Positions 1 to 9,250 of a stretch of 64,000 bases of DNA are shown here, piece after piece. Origin of the DNA: UKL13-3 sp040387195 (lineage in GTDB: Bacteria; Bacteroidota; Bacteroidia; UKL13-3). The position numbers were made by a program, and so were the translations under genes. The stretch is taken from NCBI GenBank assembly GCA_040387195.1, contig JAZKEF010000004.1, positions 143,744 through 207,743 on the forward strand. Direction: 5' to 3'. Position 1 is the first letter of the stretch; the number at the start of each line of letters is the position of its first letter. Below the pieces are notes generated by a model. That model made no database searches and was not told the DNA's origin. It saw only the letters and a list, made by a program, of their open reading frames with translations.

Positions 1-1457
1 TACACCACGTACACCTGACGGCCTTTGGCAATCTCTTCCTTCATAAAACCATACACCCGCAACCTATTGGCTTCTGTGCGGTGTACCGTTTGAATCGTTT
101 TTCTGTTGGCTGGCAACTCATCAATAATCGAAGTATCGAGATCACCATATAAAGTCATTGCGAGCGTACGGGGAATAGGTGTGGCCGTCATCACCAGGTT
201 ATGTGGAGGATAGGTGTTTTTTTTCCATAACTTTGCGCGCTGCTCTACACCAAAACGGTGCTGCTCGTCAATAATTGTCAAACCTAAATTTTTAAACTTC
301 ACAATCTCTTCAATCAGTGCATGTGTGCCAATCAGGATATGAATGCTTCCATCTAAAATTCCTGCAAGAATAATTTCCCGTTCTTTCTTTTTGGTGCTAC
401 CGGTAAGCAGCTTCACTTTCACGGGCATCTCACCTAATAAAGCCGTAATGGTTTGAAAATGCTGCTGCGCCAGTATTTCCGTGGGTGCCATAATGCTTGC
501 CTGATAATTATTATCAATAGCCATGAGCATACACATTAACGCAACAACTGTTTTGCCGCTGCCTACATCTCCTTGCAACAGCCGGTTCATTTGTTTCCCC
601 GATTTTACATCGCCTCTTATTTCCTTGATTACACGCTTTTGCGCGTTGGTTAATTCAAACGGAAGCTGCGTATTGTAAAACGTATTGAACAATTCTCCTA
701 TTTGTTCCAGCTTAATACCATTGTATAATTCCTTGCGTTTTAGTTTGTATTTGAGCAACCGTAATTGAATAAAAAACAATTCTTCAAACTTCAATCGTTG
801 CTCGGCTTTGGCCAGTTGTTCGGCACTTTCGGGGAAATGAATTTGCGTGAGTGCCTCCCTGCGGGAAATCAATTTGTACTCATTAATAATCTCAACAGGC
901 AAATTTTCGGGTACATCAAAACGCACATCTGTAAGGATGGTATTGGTGAGTTTCATCAATACTTTTGAATCGATACCCCTTGCCCGCATTCGTTCAGTTA
1001 CGGTATAAAACGGCATAATCCGTAAGTACTTTTTCTGTCCCTCTGCATCAGGCTCATCTACCGTTGGGTGTGGCATATTGTAACTGCTGTTAAACAGGGT
1101 TGGTTTCCCGAACACCATATACTCTTTTCCTTCCTGGATAGCTTCCTGAATCCACTTGGCTCCCTGAAACCACACCAGCTCCAGGTTACCCGTACCATCC
1201 GAAAAACTAGCTACCAACCGTTGTGCGCGTTTTTGTCCGATGGTTCTGAAATGGGTGATGCGCCCCTTCAATTGAATATAGGGCATGTCAGGAGTGATAT
1301 CCGAAATTTTGTATACCTGCGAGCGGTCTACATGCCTGTAGGGAAAATGAAACAACAAATCGCTAAGGGTGAAAATGCCCAACTCCTTCTGGAGCATTTC
1401 GGCACGGTTAGTGCCCACACCTTTAAGGTACACGATGGCTGTTTGCAGAAACGACAT
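1..1457 (-). CDS. recG: ATP-dependent DNA helicase RecG (3' end cut by window edge)
   Basis: RecG unwinds and reverses stalled replication forks and branch-migrates Holliday junctions. The reading frame is open from an ATG at 1457 to the left edge, so about 485 residues are visible and the C-terminal helicase part is missing. The N-terminal wedge/OB region covers roughly residues 1-260. Walker A GDVGSGKT is at residues 296-303 and the DExH-type box DEQH at 397-400, followed by RFGVEQR, a RecG signature. The motif III region reads MTATPIPRTLAMTLYGD. The start MSFLQTAIVYLKGVGTNRAEML fits the family, whose N-terminus carries a 'KGVG' helix-hairpin-like turn. It is transcribed away from the WG-repeat gene, with 184 bp between the starts. 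The identification is certain; the symbol follows from the motifs. Confidence 0.96.
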   Translation of the reverse strand, partial: MSFLQTAIVYLKGVGTNRAEMLQKELGIFTLSDLLFHFPYRHVDRSQVYKISDITPDMPYIQLKGRITHFRTIGQKRAQRLVASFSDGTGNLELVWFQGAKWIQEAIQEGKEYMVFGKPTLFNSSYNMPHPTVDEPDAEGQKKYLRIMPFYTVTERMRARGIDSKVLMKLTNTILTDVRFDVPENLPVEIINEYKLISRREALTQIHFPESAEQLAKAEQRLKFEELFFIQLRLLKYKLKRKELYNGIKLEQIGELFNTFYNTQLPFELTNAQKRVIKEIRGDVKSGKQMNRLLQGDVGSGKTVVALMCMLMAIDNNYQASIMAPTEILAQQHFQTITALLGEMPVKVKLLTGSTKKKEREIILAGILDGSIHILIGTHALIEEIVKFKNLGLTIIDEQHRFGVEQRAKLWKKNTYPPHNLVMTATPIPRTLAMTLYGDLDTSIIDELPANRKTIQTVHRTEANRLRVYGFMKEEIAKGRQVYVV

Positions 1458-1641
1458 GTTGCAAGTATACTTAAAGAAACGTTTCTGAAACCCACGAAAA
1501 GATGTTTATAAATAAGCGTTTGTACACTTGTGCAATGGATGTGAATTAAAAATCGGGTAACGCTTGCAGGATAGTTTTAATATTGAACCTTTAAACAGAG
1601 ATTAACAACAGCAATTGGAATTGCTGATGAATACAAACATC

Positions 1642-2766
1642 ATGAAAAAAATCATCCTTCTTTTTTTAGTATGTGTGACCTTTACGGTGCTTGCACAGCA
1701 AAAGTATTATCCCGTTGAAATAAAATACAAATGGGGTTATATGGATGCAGAGGGGCGTTTGGTTCTTCCGGCAACATTCGACTATGCCGATGAGTTTTAT
1801 GAAGGACTTGCCGTAGTTGCTGTGCGCAATCTTCCGTGTGTGATTAATGAAAAAGGACTTCGCATCATTGATACAGGATTGTATCAGCACATTAGTCATT
1901 TTTCGCAAGGGCTAGCGGCAGCAATGGATTTTAGCGGACGCAAGTTTTACATCAACACCAAAGGTTACAAGGTTATTACACTGCCTGAAGATATTTACGA
2001 ATCGCGCACCTTCAGCGAAGGTATTGCTGTAGTATCAAAAAAACATGAAGAACATGTAACCAAATTCGGAAGGGATATCAGCACGCTGGGTTACCGTTTT
2101 GCTTATATCAACATGAGAGGGGAATTGGTGAGCGAATATGTATTTGAAGATGCCGATGATATCGTAAATGGTTATGCCCGTTTTCGCCAGGGAACTAAAT
2201 TTGGACTGATAAACACCAAAGGTGAAATAGTAATAAAACCAACCTATAACAATATTGGTAATTTTAACAGCGGCCTTGCCGTGGTTGATGTAGATGGCAA
2301 ATACGGCTACATCAATACCGAAGGAATATTGGTTATTAAACCACAATTTGAGTATGCATATGATTTTACCGAAGGATTGGCAGGTGTGTGGATGAAAGGA
2401 AAATACGGGTTTATCAATAAAGAAGGAACCATTACAATCCAGCCAACCTTTGATCAGATTAAACCTTTTGCCGAGGGCAAAGCTGCTGCCATGAAGGATG
2501 GCAAATGGGGGTTCATCAATAAAGAAGGTGTTTGGGTATTGCGGAATGTGTTTGATAATGCTTCCGTATTTTCGGAAGGACGCTGTGCTGTAATGATTAA
2601 ACGAGGCTGGGGATTTATTGACGCTACAGGAGCGCTTGTCATTCCAGCCGACTTTGATGCCGTAGGTTCTTTCCATGATGGCATCGCTGATGTAGTTTAC
2701 AGGGACATCAGTTTATACATCAACCTTCAGGGGCAATTGCTTCCAATACTTGAGAAGAAAAAATAA
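1642..2766 (+). CDS. secreted WG-repeat protein
   Basis: The predicted protein is an exported beta-rich repeat protein of about 374 residues with no catalytic motif. A signal peptide, MKKIILLFLVCVTFTVLAQ, begins at the ATG at 1642. Two in-frame ATGs upstream (1615, 1627) would only put charged residues ahead of it, so 1642 is preferred. About eight WG (KWG) repeats follow, each with the pattern K-[WY]-G-[FY]-I-N-x-x-G-x-x-[VI]-I-x-P-x-[FY]-D/E-x-A-x-x-F-x-E-G, e.g. KYGFINKEG and KWGFINKEG. Repeats 2 and 3 are the most diverged. WG-repeat proteins are abundant in Bacteroidota; their ligand is generally unknown. It lies 32 bp upstream of the PorE-like gene in the same direction and may be cotranscribed with it. 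Confidence 0.85.
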   Translation: MKKIILLFLVCVTFTVLAQQKYYPVEIKYKWGYMDAEGRLVLPATFDYADEFYEGLAVVAVRNLPCVINEKGLRIIDTGLYQHISHFSQGLAAAMDFSGRKFYINTKGYKVITLPEDIYESRTFSEGIAVVSKKHEEHVTKFGRDISTLGYRFAYINMRGELVSEYVFEDADDIVNGYARFRQGTKFGLINTKGEIVIKPTYNNIGNFNSGLAVVDVDGKYGYINTEGILVIKPQFEYAYDFTEGLAGVWMKGKYGFINKEGTITIQPTFDQIKPFAEGKAAAMKDGKWGFINKEGVWVLRNVFDNASVFSEGRCAVMIKRGWGFIDATGALVIPADFDAVGSFHDGIADVVYRDISLYINLQGQLLPILEKKK

Positions 2767-2798
2767 TTTATCAGTAACCACTTTCGTTAACTAAAACC

Positions 2799-4700
2799 AT
2801 GCGTACTCTTTTTATCTGTTTTGTTGCCCTTATGTTTGCACAAACTGTTTTTGCGCAGCAAGAGCCTCTATTTACGGGAACCAAAAACAAAAAAGCGGAA
2901 CGCCTTTTCGGTGACGCATTGCAGGCTTATACTGCCATGGATTACAAACGGGCTTTTGATATCCTGAAACGTGCAACTGATGAAGACCCCGGATTTATAG
3001 ATGCATGGATGTTGGTAGCTGATATCCGCGAACAAAACGACCAATACAAAGATGCCTTTGCCATCTATCGGAAAGTAATCGGTATCAATCCCGGTTTTCA
3101 GCTCCCGTATTATAAGTTGGCCAAAACTGCACTCGACTTCGGTGAATATGATACTGCAACGGTATACATCAATCAGTACATCGAACTTAACGGGAACCAG
3201 ATTGATAAGAAGAAAGTAGCAAACCTAAAGCTCACAGCAGAATTTGGGGCCAATGCCATCAAACATCCCGTGCCGTTTGCACCTATCAATATCAGAACTG
3301 TAAACACTACCGACAATGAGTATTTCCCGGGTACTTCGGCTGATGACCGGATGTTGATTTACACCCGGTTGGTAGGTGGGCAGCAGGAGGATTTTTATGT
3401 GAGCATGAAACAATCCGATGGCAGCTGGGGCAAACCATACAATATGGGAGTGCCCATTAATACCGAAGAAAATGAAGGAACCATCACCCTTTCACCCGAT
3501 GGACAATATGTATTTTTTACCGGCTGCAACCGCCAGGATGGTCAGGGCAGCTGCGATATCTATTTCTCGGCATTGGACGGAGACCAATGGAAGGCTCCTA
3601 AAAACCTTGGATTCCCCATTAACACGCGCGCATGGGAGTCACAGCCATCCTTGTCGTTTGATGGTAAAACCATTTACTTTACGAGTGACCGCCCGGGAGG
3701 GTTCGGAGGAATGGATATCTGGTTTAGCAATTACAGCAAAGGCAAATGGAGTGCTCCACAAAATATAGGTCCGGAGATTAATACCTCCGAAAACGAACAG
3801 TGCCCGATGATTGCCAAGGATGACCAAACACTTTATTTTAATACCGATGGTCGCGTTGGCATGGGAGGTGTAGATTTATTCATTACCCGCAAAAACCCTG
3901 ACGGAAGATGGGGAAAAGCCGAAAACCTAGGATATCCCATCAATACCCATGAGGATGAAATTTGCATGGTTCTCACGGCCAATGGCGAAAATGCCTTTTA
4001 CGTAAGCAGACGACCGGGAGGGGTTGGAGAACTGGATTTATACGAGTTTAACCTTTATGAAAAAGCCCGTCCGAAAAAAACCGGTTATATCAAAGGCGTG
4101 GTGTTTGACGCTATCTCTAAAAAGAAACTAAAAGCCCGCATTGAACTCATCGATCTGGCCACAGCCAAAACCGTTGTTGAGGCTTATTCCAACAGGCTAT
4201 CCGGAGAATTCATCATTTGTTTGCAGGGCAATAAAGATTACGCCCTCAATGTGTCGTGCGAAGGTTACCTCTTCCACTCCGAAAATTTCTCCCTTAAAAA
4301 CCAATCGGCCACCGACCCTCTGGTTCTAAGTGTGCCGCTCTACCCTATTGAAGCCGGAGGTAAGGTTGTTTTGAAAAATATTTTCTTTGATGTGGACCAG
4401 TTTGTGCTCAAAAACGAGTCGAAAATAGAGCTTGATAAGCTTGTTTCCTTCCTTAAAGCCAATGCTACCCTAACCATTGAGGTAAGCGGACATACCGATA
4501 ATACAGGCAGTAAGCAAAAAAACCTGGATTTATCGCTCAACAGAGCCAAAGCCGTATTGAATTACCTTACACAACAAGGGATTGTAGCCGCACGCCTCAC
4601 AGCCAAAGGATATGCCGATGCACAGCCCATAGCCGACAACAAAACCGAAGCCGGCCGCAAACAGAACCGCAGAACCGAGTTTAAGATCATTAAAAAATAG
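2799..4700 (+). CDS. PorE-like TPR / beta-propeller / CRD / OmpA-domain protein
   Basis: The protein has 633 residues: signal peptide (about 1-19), TPR region (25-140), PD40/WD40-like propeller (about 170-430, blades with SPDGQYVFF, SFDGKTIYF, AKDDQTLYF), a carboxypeptidase-regulatory-like domain (about 440-520) and a C-terminal OmpA-like peptidoglycan-binding domain (about 525-633) with the signature GHTDNTGSKQKNLDLSLNRA. This order matches PorE, the T9SS component that anchors the machinery to peptidoglycan. However, Bacteroidota carry many paralogs of the same architecture, so the T9SS role is inferred. A T9SS substrate encoded at 12735-13913 shows the organism has that pathway. It is expected to be periplasmic or outer-membrane associated. 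There is no obvious terminator before the 333-bp gap downstream. Confidence 0.85.
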   Translation: MRTLFICFVALMFAQTVFAQQEPLFTGTKNKKAERLFGDALQAYTAMDYKRAFDILKRATDEDPGFIDAWMLVADIREQNDQYKDAFAIYRKVIGINPGFQLPYYKLAKTALDFGEYDTATVYINQYIELNGNQIDKKKVANLKLTAEFGANAIKHPVPFAPINIRTVNTTDNEYFPGTSADDRMLIYTRLVGGQQEDFYVSMKQSDGSWGKPYNMGVPINTEENEGTITLSPDGQYVFFTGCNRQDGQGSCDIYFSALDGDQWKAPKNLGFPINTRAWESQPSLSFDGKTIYFTSDRPGGFGGMDIWFSNYSKGKWSAPQNIGPEINTSENEQCPMIAKDDQTLYFNTDGRVGMGGVDLFITRKNPDGRWGKAENLGYPINTHEDEICMVLTANGENAFYVSRRPGGVGELDLYEFNLYEKARPKKTGYIKGVVFDAISKKKLKARIELIDLATAKTVVEAYSNRLSGEFIICLQGNKDYALNVSCEGYLFHSENFSLKNQSATDPLVLSVPLYPIEAGGKVVLKNIFFDVDQFVLKNESKIELDKLVSFLKANATLTIEVSGHTDNTGSKQKNLDLSLNRAKAVLNYLTQQGIVAARLTAKGYADAQPIADNKTEAGRKQNRRTEFKIIKK

Positions 4701-4842
4701 CCCTAGGAAGTTGCCGAATCTGGGATAGCAGATACCTGACCAACAGCAAAAAAAACAATCGCCAACAGCCTGCAATTTAATCCAATGATAATCAACAGGC
4801 ATGAGCCCTGATACTGCATTTCGTAACGCCTTCAGACAACCG

Positions 4843-4873
4843 TTTGCAAAATTTGACGCTCTTTGTATCTTTA
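4843..4873 (+). promoter_or_regulatory. candidate Bacteroidota-type promoter before exbB, in a 333-bp gap
   Basis: A TTTG at 4843-4846 is separated by 19 bp from TATCTTTA at 4866-4873, which fits the -33 TTG / -7 TAnnTTTG consensus of Bacteroidota sigma-A except for the last base. It would give exbB a leader of about 150 nt. The rest of the 4701-5033 gap holds only degenerate CAACAG-type words near 4739-4800 and no ORF or RNA gene that I can see. Confidence 0.4.
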
Positions 4874-5033
4874 CGGTTAGCAGACAATTGATTGTACGAT
4901 TTGCTCGTTGTGATGCGTTTTGGAGGTAAAAAGGTCTGAAGCAAGTTATTCACAAAGCGCCCATCCCAATATAAAATTTACGTTAATCGCTTTATAAATT
5001 GATTTTTTATCCTTTTTTTGCTCCACTTTAAAA

Positions 5034-5870
5034 ATGCATAATAACATGAACAAGGTTCAAACTCAAAAACAAGAAAGCAAATTCAAAAGTTTATTTGCTT
5101 CATTCGCTATCCCGGTTTTAATTGCCGTTGGTATTTGTATTTACATGTTTGTTATGGGAAATCCATCCAACTTTGAAGGTGGCGACCCTAAAAATCATCC
5201 GGTACAAGAAGGTGTTGGTCACATTTTGGGCCTTATATACAAAGGTGGATTCATCGTACCTATCCTTCTTTCGTTGGTATTAATGAGTATTACTTTCTCT
5301 ATCGAACGTTTCCTTACATTGGCGAAAGCTTCAGGTAAAGGTTCGGCCGATGCATTTGTGCACAAAGTAAAAGCACAGCTTGCTGCAGGTAATATTGATG
5401 CTGCTTTGAAAGCTTGCGATGAGCAACAAGGTTCGGTAGCAAACGTTGTAAAATCAGCGTTGATCAAATACAGAGAAATGGAATCTGTTTCGGGTATGGA
5501 TAAAGACCAAAAAGTATTGGCTATCCAGAAAGAAATCGAAGAATCAGTTTCACTTGAATTGCCGATGTTGGAAAAAAATCTCGTAATTATTGCTACCATG
5601 GCTTCGGTTTCAACACTTGTAGCGTTATTGGGAACGGTAATCGGGATGATCAAGGCGTTCTCGGCTTTGGCAAGTGCAGGTTCGCCTGACTCGGTAGCGT
5701 TGGCTAATGGTATCTCTGAGGCACTTATCAATACCGCATTGGGTATCGGTAACTCTGCTTTGGCTACCATCATGTACAATGTGTTCACAACTAAAATTGA
5801 TAAAGTTACTTACACAATTGATGAGGCTGGTTTTACTATCACTCAGCAATTTGCTGCTTCGCATAAATAA
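5034..5870 (+). CDS. exbB: MotA/TolQ/ExbB proton channel family protein
   Basis: ExbB is the pentameric inner-membrane channel that, with ExbD, uses the proton-motive force to drive TonB. The protein has 278 residues with an extra N-terminal membrane segment (about 20-42), as in Bacteroidota ExbB, then segments at about 65-90, 180-205 and 225-250. The conserved MotA/TolQ/ExbB stretch between the last two includes LVALLGTVIGMIKAF and GISEALINTALGI, with the expected GTV and ALxxTxxG motifs. The first ATG (5034) and a second one four codons on (5046) are both possible. It is followed at 72 bp by exbD and heads a seven-gene operon. Identification is firm. Confidence 0.95.
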   Translation: MHNNMNKVQTQKQESKFKSLFASFAIPVLIAVGICIYMFVMGNPSNFEGGDPKNHPVQEGVGHILGLIYKGGFIVPILLSLVLMSITFSIERFLTLAKASGKGSADAFVHKVKAQLAAGNIDAALKACDEQQGSVANVVKSALIKYREMESVSGMDKDQKVLAIQKEIEESVSLELPMLEKNLVIIATMASVSTLVALLGTVIGMIKAFSALASAGSPDSVALANGISEALINTALGIGNSALATIMYNVFTTKIDKVTYTIDEAGFTITQQFAASHK

Positions 5871-5942
5871 TACCTTTAGGGAAATACAAAGGGCAATTGC
5901 CCTCGAGTTTTCAATTTTGTAAACATTTAATTTTAACACAAA

Positions 5943-6539
5943 ATGCCTAAAGTAAAAGTACCTCGTAAAAGCACCAGCGTGGATATGACGGCAATGACGG
6001 ACGTAGCGTTCCTCTTGCTTACATTTTTCATGCTTGCTACGAAGTTTAAACCCGATGAACCGGTTATCGTAGATACCCCTTCATCGGTATCGCAAATATT
6101 ATTGCCCGAATCAGACGTTATTTTGTTAACCATTGATAAGGACGGACGCGTGTTTTTTGGTGTTGACGGACAACAAACCAAAGAACAACTTATCCAACGC
6201 ATGGGAGAACGTTATAAAGTTACCTTTACACCTGCTCAAATTAAGGAGTTTTCGTTGCTTTCCACTTTCGGAACACCCATTGCTCAGTTGCCTGCCTTGC
6301 TTGATATGAAAAGTGAGGAGCGCTTAAAAGCAGTACAACCTGGTATTCCAACCGACTCGCTCAATAATGAGCTGGCCGACTGGATCTGGCAAACACGTTT
6401 ATTGAATAAGGATGTTCGCGTTGCAGTAAAAGGTGACGGTCAATTGGCTTATCCGAAAGTGAAGCAGGTAATTGCTACCCTTCAGGATAAAAAGGTGAAC
6501 CGTTTCAACTTTATTACCAACATGGAAAAAGGTGAGTAA
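5943..6539 (+). CDS. exbD: ExbD/TolR family biopolymer transporter (first copy)
   Basis: This is the single-span ExbD/TolR partner of the ExbB channel. The 198-residue protein has a short basic cytoplasmic N-terminus, then a membrane segment at about 19-40 (MTDVAFLLLTFFMLATKF). Asp20 aligns with the proton-carrying aspartate of ExbD. The periplasmic domain continues to the C-terminus. Bacteroidota TonB operons normally carry two different ExbD genes; this is the first, 44 bp before the second. It is longer than enterobacterial ExbD (about 140 residues), with extra periplasmic sequence typical of this phylum. The start is unambiguous, with an A-rich leader immediately upstream. Confidence 0.93.
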   Translation: MPKVKVPRKSTSVDMTAMTDVAFLLLTFFMLATKFKPDEPVIVDTPSSVSQILLPESDVILLTIDKDGRVFFGVDGQQTKEQLIQRMGERYKVTFTPAQIKEFSLLSTFGTPIAQLPALLDMKSEERLKAVQPGIPTDSLNNELADWIWQTRLLNKDVRVAVKGDGQLAYPKVKQVIATLQDKKVNRFNFITNMEKGE

Positions 6540-6583
6540 TAAAGCGTTTTATAATTAACAACAACCATTAAACGAAAACATAG

Positions 6584-7222
6584 ATGGCAGAAATAGCAGC
6601 AGATGGTGGCGGTGGGAAACATAAAGGCGGGAAGAAGAGAGGCAAGAAGATGTCGACCCGCGTTGACTTTACGCCAATGGTGGATTTAGGTTTCCTCCTT
6701 ATCACCTTCTTCATGCTCACCACGAGCATGAACAAGCCGAAAACAATGGAAATTAATATGCCTGATAAAAATGTAAAAACCGAGGAGGAAAAAACCAAGG
6801 TAAAAGCATCTCAGGCTGTAACGTTACTCTTAACACAGGATGATAAAGTAGTTTATTATTTCATCAACCCTAAAACAGGTGAGCCGGAAACTCCAGAAAT
6901 TACCAATTACAGCAAAGGCGGTATCCGCGCAACACTTTTACGTGAAAACAAAGCACGCAATCCATACGTTGATTCGATTGCTATATACAAAGAACAATTG
7001 AATATAGGTAATATCAACGAAGCTACATACCGTGCCAATGCGAACAGAATTAAAGGATATGAAGATGGTTTGATAGTGGTTATTAAAGCTACAGATAAGT
7101 CGAACTATAAAAATATGATTGACATTCTGGATGAGATGTTGATTTGCAATATTGGTCGTTATGCCATTGTAGACATCACTCCTATTGAATTAGAGATGCT
7201 TAAAACTGTAAACCTGGAATAA
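6584..7222 (+). CDS. exbD: ExbD/TolR family biopolymer transporter (second copy)
   Basis: This is the second ExbD of the operon, 212 residues. The N-terminus is unusually rich in Gly and Lys (residues 8-22, GGGGKHKGGKKRGKK), which makes a strongly positive cytoplasmic anchor. The TM segment (about 31-50) contains the conserved Asp34 in TPMVDLGFLL, equivalent to the proton-translocating aspartate. The periplasmic part is diverged from the first copy, so the two are probably not interchangeable and may form a heteromeric pair; that is inference. The gene lies 4 bp from tonB and is clearly translated together with it. Confidence 0.93.
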   Translation: MAEIAADGGGGKHKGGKKRGKKMSTRVDFTPMVDLGFLLITFFMLTTSMNKPKTMEINMPDKNVKTEEEKTKVKASQAVTLLLTQDDKVVYYFINPKTGEPETPEITNYSKGGIRATLLRENKARNPYVDSIAIYKEQLNIGNINEATYRANANRIKGYEDGLIVVIKATDKSNYKNMIDILDEMLICNIGRYAIVDITPIELEMLKTVNLE

Positions 7223-7226
7223 TATC

Positions 7227-8057
7227 ATGGCATTAGGAAAAATAAACATATTCGCTAATAACTGGGTTGACATGGTGTTCAGCGGACGTAACCAACAATA
7301 TGGTGCGTACGTATTGCGCAAAGAAAGCGACAAGAACACCAACAAAGGAATTTTGTACGCTATCGTATTTTTTACGTTAGCCGTTTCAGCTCCAGTTATC
7401 ATTAACTACATTGAAGGATTGGTTCCGAAAGATGTAGAAGAAGTAAAAGTAGTGGAGGTAAATACGCTCGAAGAGCCACCTCCTGTAGACAAGGATCAAC
7501 CGCCTCCCCCACCGGCTGAACCACCACCACCTTTGAAATCAACTGTGAAGTTTACTCCTCCCGAAATTAAACCTGATGAGGAAGTGCCGGATGAACCGCC
7601 ACCAACCCAGGAAGACATGAAGGATAAGGAAGCAGCCGTAAAAACTGAAGAAGGTGACGCCAACGGAGTTGATGCCAGTTTGCTGGAAAGCGGAGATGGT
7701 GTTACAGGTGATGCCGGACCGGAAATTGTAACCTTTGCTGAACAAATGCCTCAATTTGAAGGTGGCGAGGGCGAGATGATGACGTTTTTACAGAAAAACA
7801 TCCAGTATCCGCCAAACGCTAAAGAAAACAGCATTGAAGGAAAAGTAATCCTTTCGTTTGTTGTAGGAGTTGATGGTAAAATATCACAGATTGAAGTAAT
7901 CAGTAAAGATGCACAAGGCCGTTACAAACTGGGATGGGGATGTGAAGAAGAAGCCATGCGTGTTGTGAAAACAATGCCACCATGGAGACCAGGAAAACAA
8001 AATGGTAAGGCCATTCCGGTGCGATTTACGTTACCGGTTGTATTCAGATTACAATAA
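7227..8057 (+). CDS. tonB: energy transducer TonB
   Basis: TonB transmits energy from ExbB-ExbD to outer-membrane TonB-dependent receptors. The 276-residue protein has a cytoplasmic N-terminal stretch of about 40 residues with the Bacteroidota pattern F-S-G-R-N-x-x-Y-G-A-Y-x-L-R, a membrane anchor at about 42-61, a Pro/Glu-rich periplasm-spanning linker (about 75-135, with PPPPPAEPPPP) and a TonB_C domain (about 185-276). The C-terminal domain begins with PQFEGGEGEM and contains YPPNAKENSIEGKVILSFVV and the end VRFTLPVVF. The short conserved N-terminus and the linker are as expected for this phylum. It is the fourth gene of the operon. Confidence 0.95.
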   Translation: MALGKINIFANNWVDMVFSGRNQQYGAYVLRKESDKNTNKGILYAIVFFTLAVSAPVIINYIEGLVPKDVEEVKVVEVNTLEEPPPVDKDQPPPPPAEPPPPLKSTVKFTPPEIKPDEEVPDEPPPTQEDMKDKEAAVKTEEGDANGVDASLLESGDGVTGDAGPEIVTFAEQMPQFEGGEGEMMTFLQKNIQYPPNAKENSIEGKVILSFVVGVDGKISQIEVISKDAQGRYKLGWGCEEEAMRVVKTMPPWRPGKQNGKAIPVRFTLPVVFRLQ

Positions 8058-8078
8058 CGATTTAATACCAAAACGATT

Positions 8079-8288
8079 TTGGACAAAACACCCCAAGACC
8101 GTGAATCGAAAGTAGCCATGATCCTGAAGTATTTCGGAGTTATCATGGCTATTTTTTATTTCACAATGGCAGTTGCAATAGTCATTATGCCAATGTTTGC
8201 AAGCATTGATACCACAATAAGGTATATATTTGCGGCCATGCTTTTTTTGTATGGAGCATTCCGGTTGTACCGGCTAATAAAATCATAA
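8079..8288 (+). CDS. small two-TM membrane protein of the TonB operon
   Basis: This is a 69-residue protein with two predicted membrane helices (about 18-39 and 46-63) and a basic C-terminus. It probably starts at TTG 8079; an in-frame ATG at 8118 would give 56 residues and keep both helices. I do not recognise a named family. Its position, 21 bp after tonB and 4 bp before the PstS-like gene, makes it part of the operon. Small membrane proteins occur at this place in related Bacteroidota operons, so an accessory role in the ExbB-ExbD-TonB complex is plausible but unproven. Confidence 0.7.
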   Translation: MDKTPQDRESKVAMILKYFGVIMAIFYFTMAVAIVIMPMFASIDTTIRYIFAAMLFLYGAFRLYRLIKS

Positions 8289-8292
8289 CACC

Positions 8293-9231
8293 ATGAAACC
8301 AACCGGTTATCTTATACTGGCTTTCGCCACCCTTCAACTGGCATGTGGCAGTCCCGATAAAAATGGAAAGAATATGGATACTGCCACCAGCGGTACCATT
8401 ACTATTGCTGCAGATGAAAGCCTGCGTCCTATTGTGGAAGCAGAAGTAGAAGTGTTTGAATCCCTTTACCCTGCGGCACATTTAAACGTAATTTACACCA
8501 ATGAGTATGATGCCATGCAATTGCTGGTAAAAGATTCAGCACGCATCGCCATCACCTCGCGTGAGTTATTGCCTGAGGAAAAGGCCGTATTGGATAAGGC
8601 TACCATTACAGCACGTTATGCACCCTTTTGCAAGGATGCCATTGCTATCATCATGAACAAGGATTCCAAAGATACTATTCTGAATATGCAGCAGGTTAAA
8701 GCCATTCTGGATGGAACCTATACAACGTGGAAAGATCTCAATGCCAAAAACCCGGTCTCCCCTATTCAGGTCGTGTTCGACAGCCCCAAATCGGGTGCGG
8801 TGCGCCATTTGAAAGACAGTGTACTCAACGGAAAAGAACTGGCTAAACATTGTTTTGCTGTAAGCGATAACAAAGCCGTAATTGATTACGTTGAAACACA
8901 TGCAAACAGTATCGGACTTATTGGCGTAAGCTGGATCAGCGACCGGGACGATTCCACGAGCAATAGTTTTATGAACAGGATCCATGTGGTGAGCCTAGTT
9001 CCGGTAAACCCTGAAACAGCCGAATCAACGAGCATGAAACCTTTTCAGGCATACGTGGCGCTCAAACAATACCCCTTGTGGAGAACGGTTCAAATTACCC
9101 TGCGTGAACCACGTGTGGGTTTAGGCACGGGGTTTGCAAGCTTTGTTGCCAGCGACAGCGGTCAGCGGATCGTGTTAAAAAGCGGATTGGTACCGGCAAC
9201 AGCCCCTATCCGAATTATTGATTTAAAATAA
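8293..9231 (+). CDS. PstS-like phosphate-type substrate-binding lipoprotein
   Basis: The predicted periplasmic protein has 312 residues with a lipoprotein-type signal peptide ending at Cys18 (LQLACGS). The body has the PBP-like fold of PstS: TITIAADESLRPIVEAEV near the N-terminus, the SRELLPEEKAVLDKA segment, the mid-protein DGTYTTWKDLN pattern (compare 'G.itnWkd') and a final GTGFASFVASDSGQRIVLKSGLVPA. No pstC, pstA or pstB lies nearby, so this is not a classical phosphate ABC cassette. It is embedded between tonB and a TPR gene and may give the TonB complex a periplasmic ligand sensor; that is inference. Phosphate specificity is not established. Confidence 0.82.
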   Translation: MKPTGYLILAFATLQLACGSPDKNGKNMDTATSGTITIAADESLRPIVEAEVEVFESLYPAAHLNVIYTNEYDAMQLLVKDSARIAITSRELLPEEKAVLDKATITARYAPFCKDAIAIIMNKDSKDTILNMQQVKAILDGTYTTWKDLNAKNPVSPIQVVFDSPKSGAVRHLKDSVLNGKELAKHCFAVSDNKAVIDYVETHANSIGLIGVSWISDRDDSTSNSFMNRIHVVSLVPVNPETAESTSMKPFQAYVALKQYPLWRTVQITLREPRVGLGTGFASFVASDSGQRIVLKSGLVPATAPIRIIDLK

Positions 9232-9250
9232 CCAAGAGAAATATATACAG

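Noticed and set aside
2035..2676. 213-codon minus-strand ORF across the WG-repeat gene
   Set aside because: It is the mirror of periodic WG-repeat codons, with no independent signal.
5219..5788. 189-codon minus-strand ORF over exbB
   Set aside because: It is antisense to a certain gene and lacks recognisable features.
8293..9231. Classical phosphate ABC transport cassette
   Set aside because: No permease or ATPase genes are adjacent; only the binding-protein fold is present.
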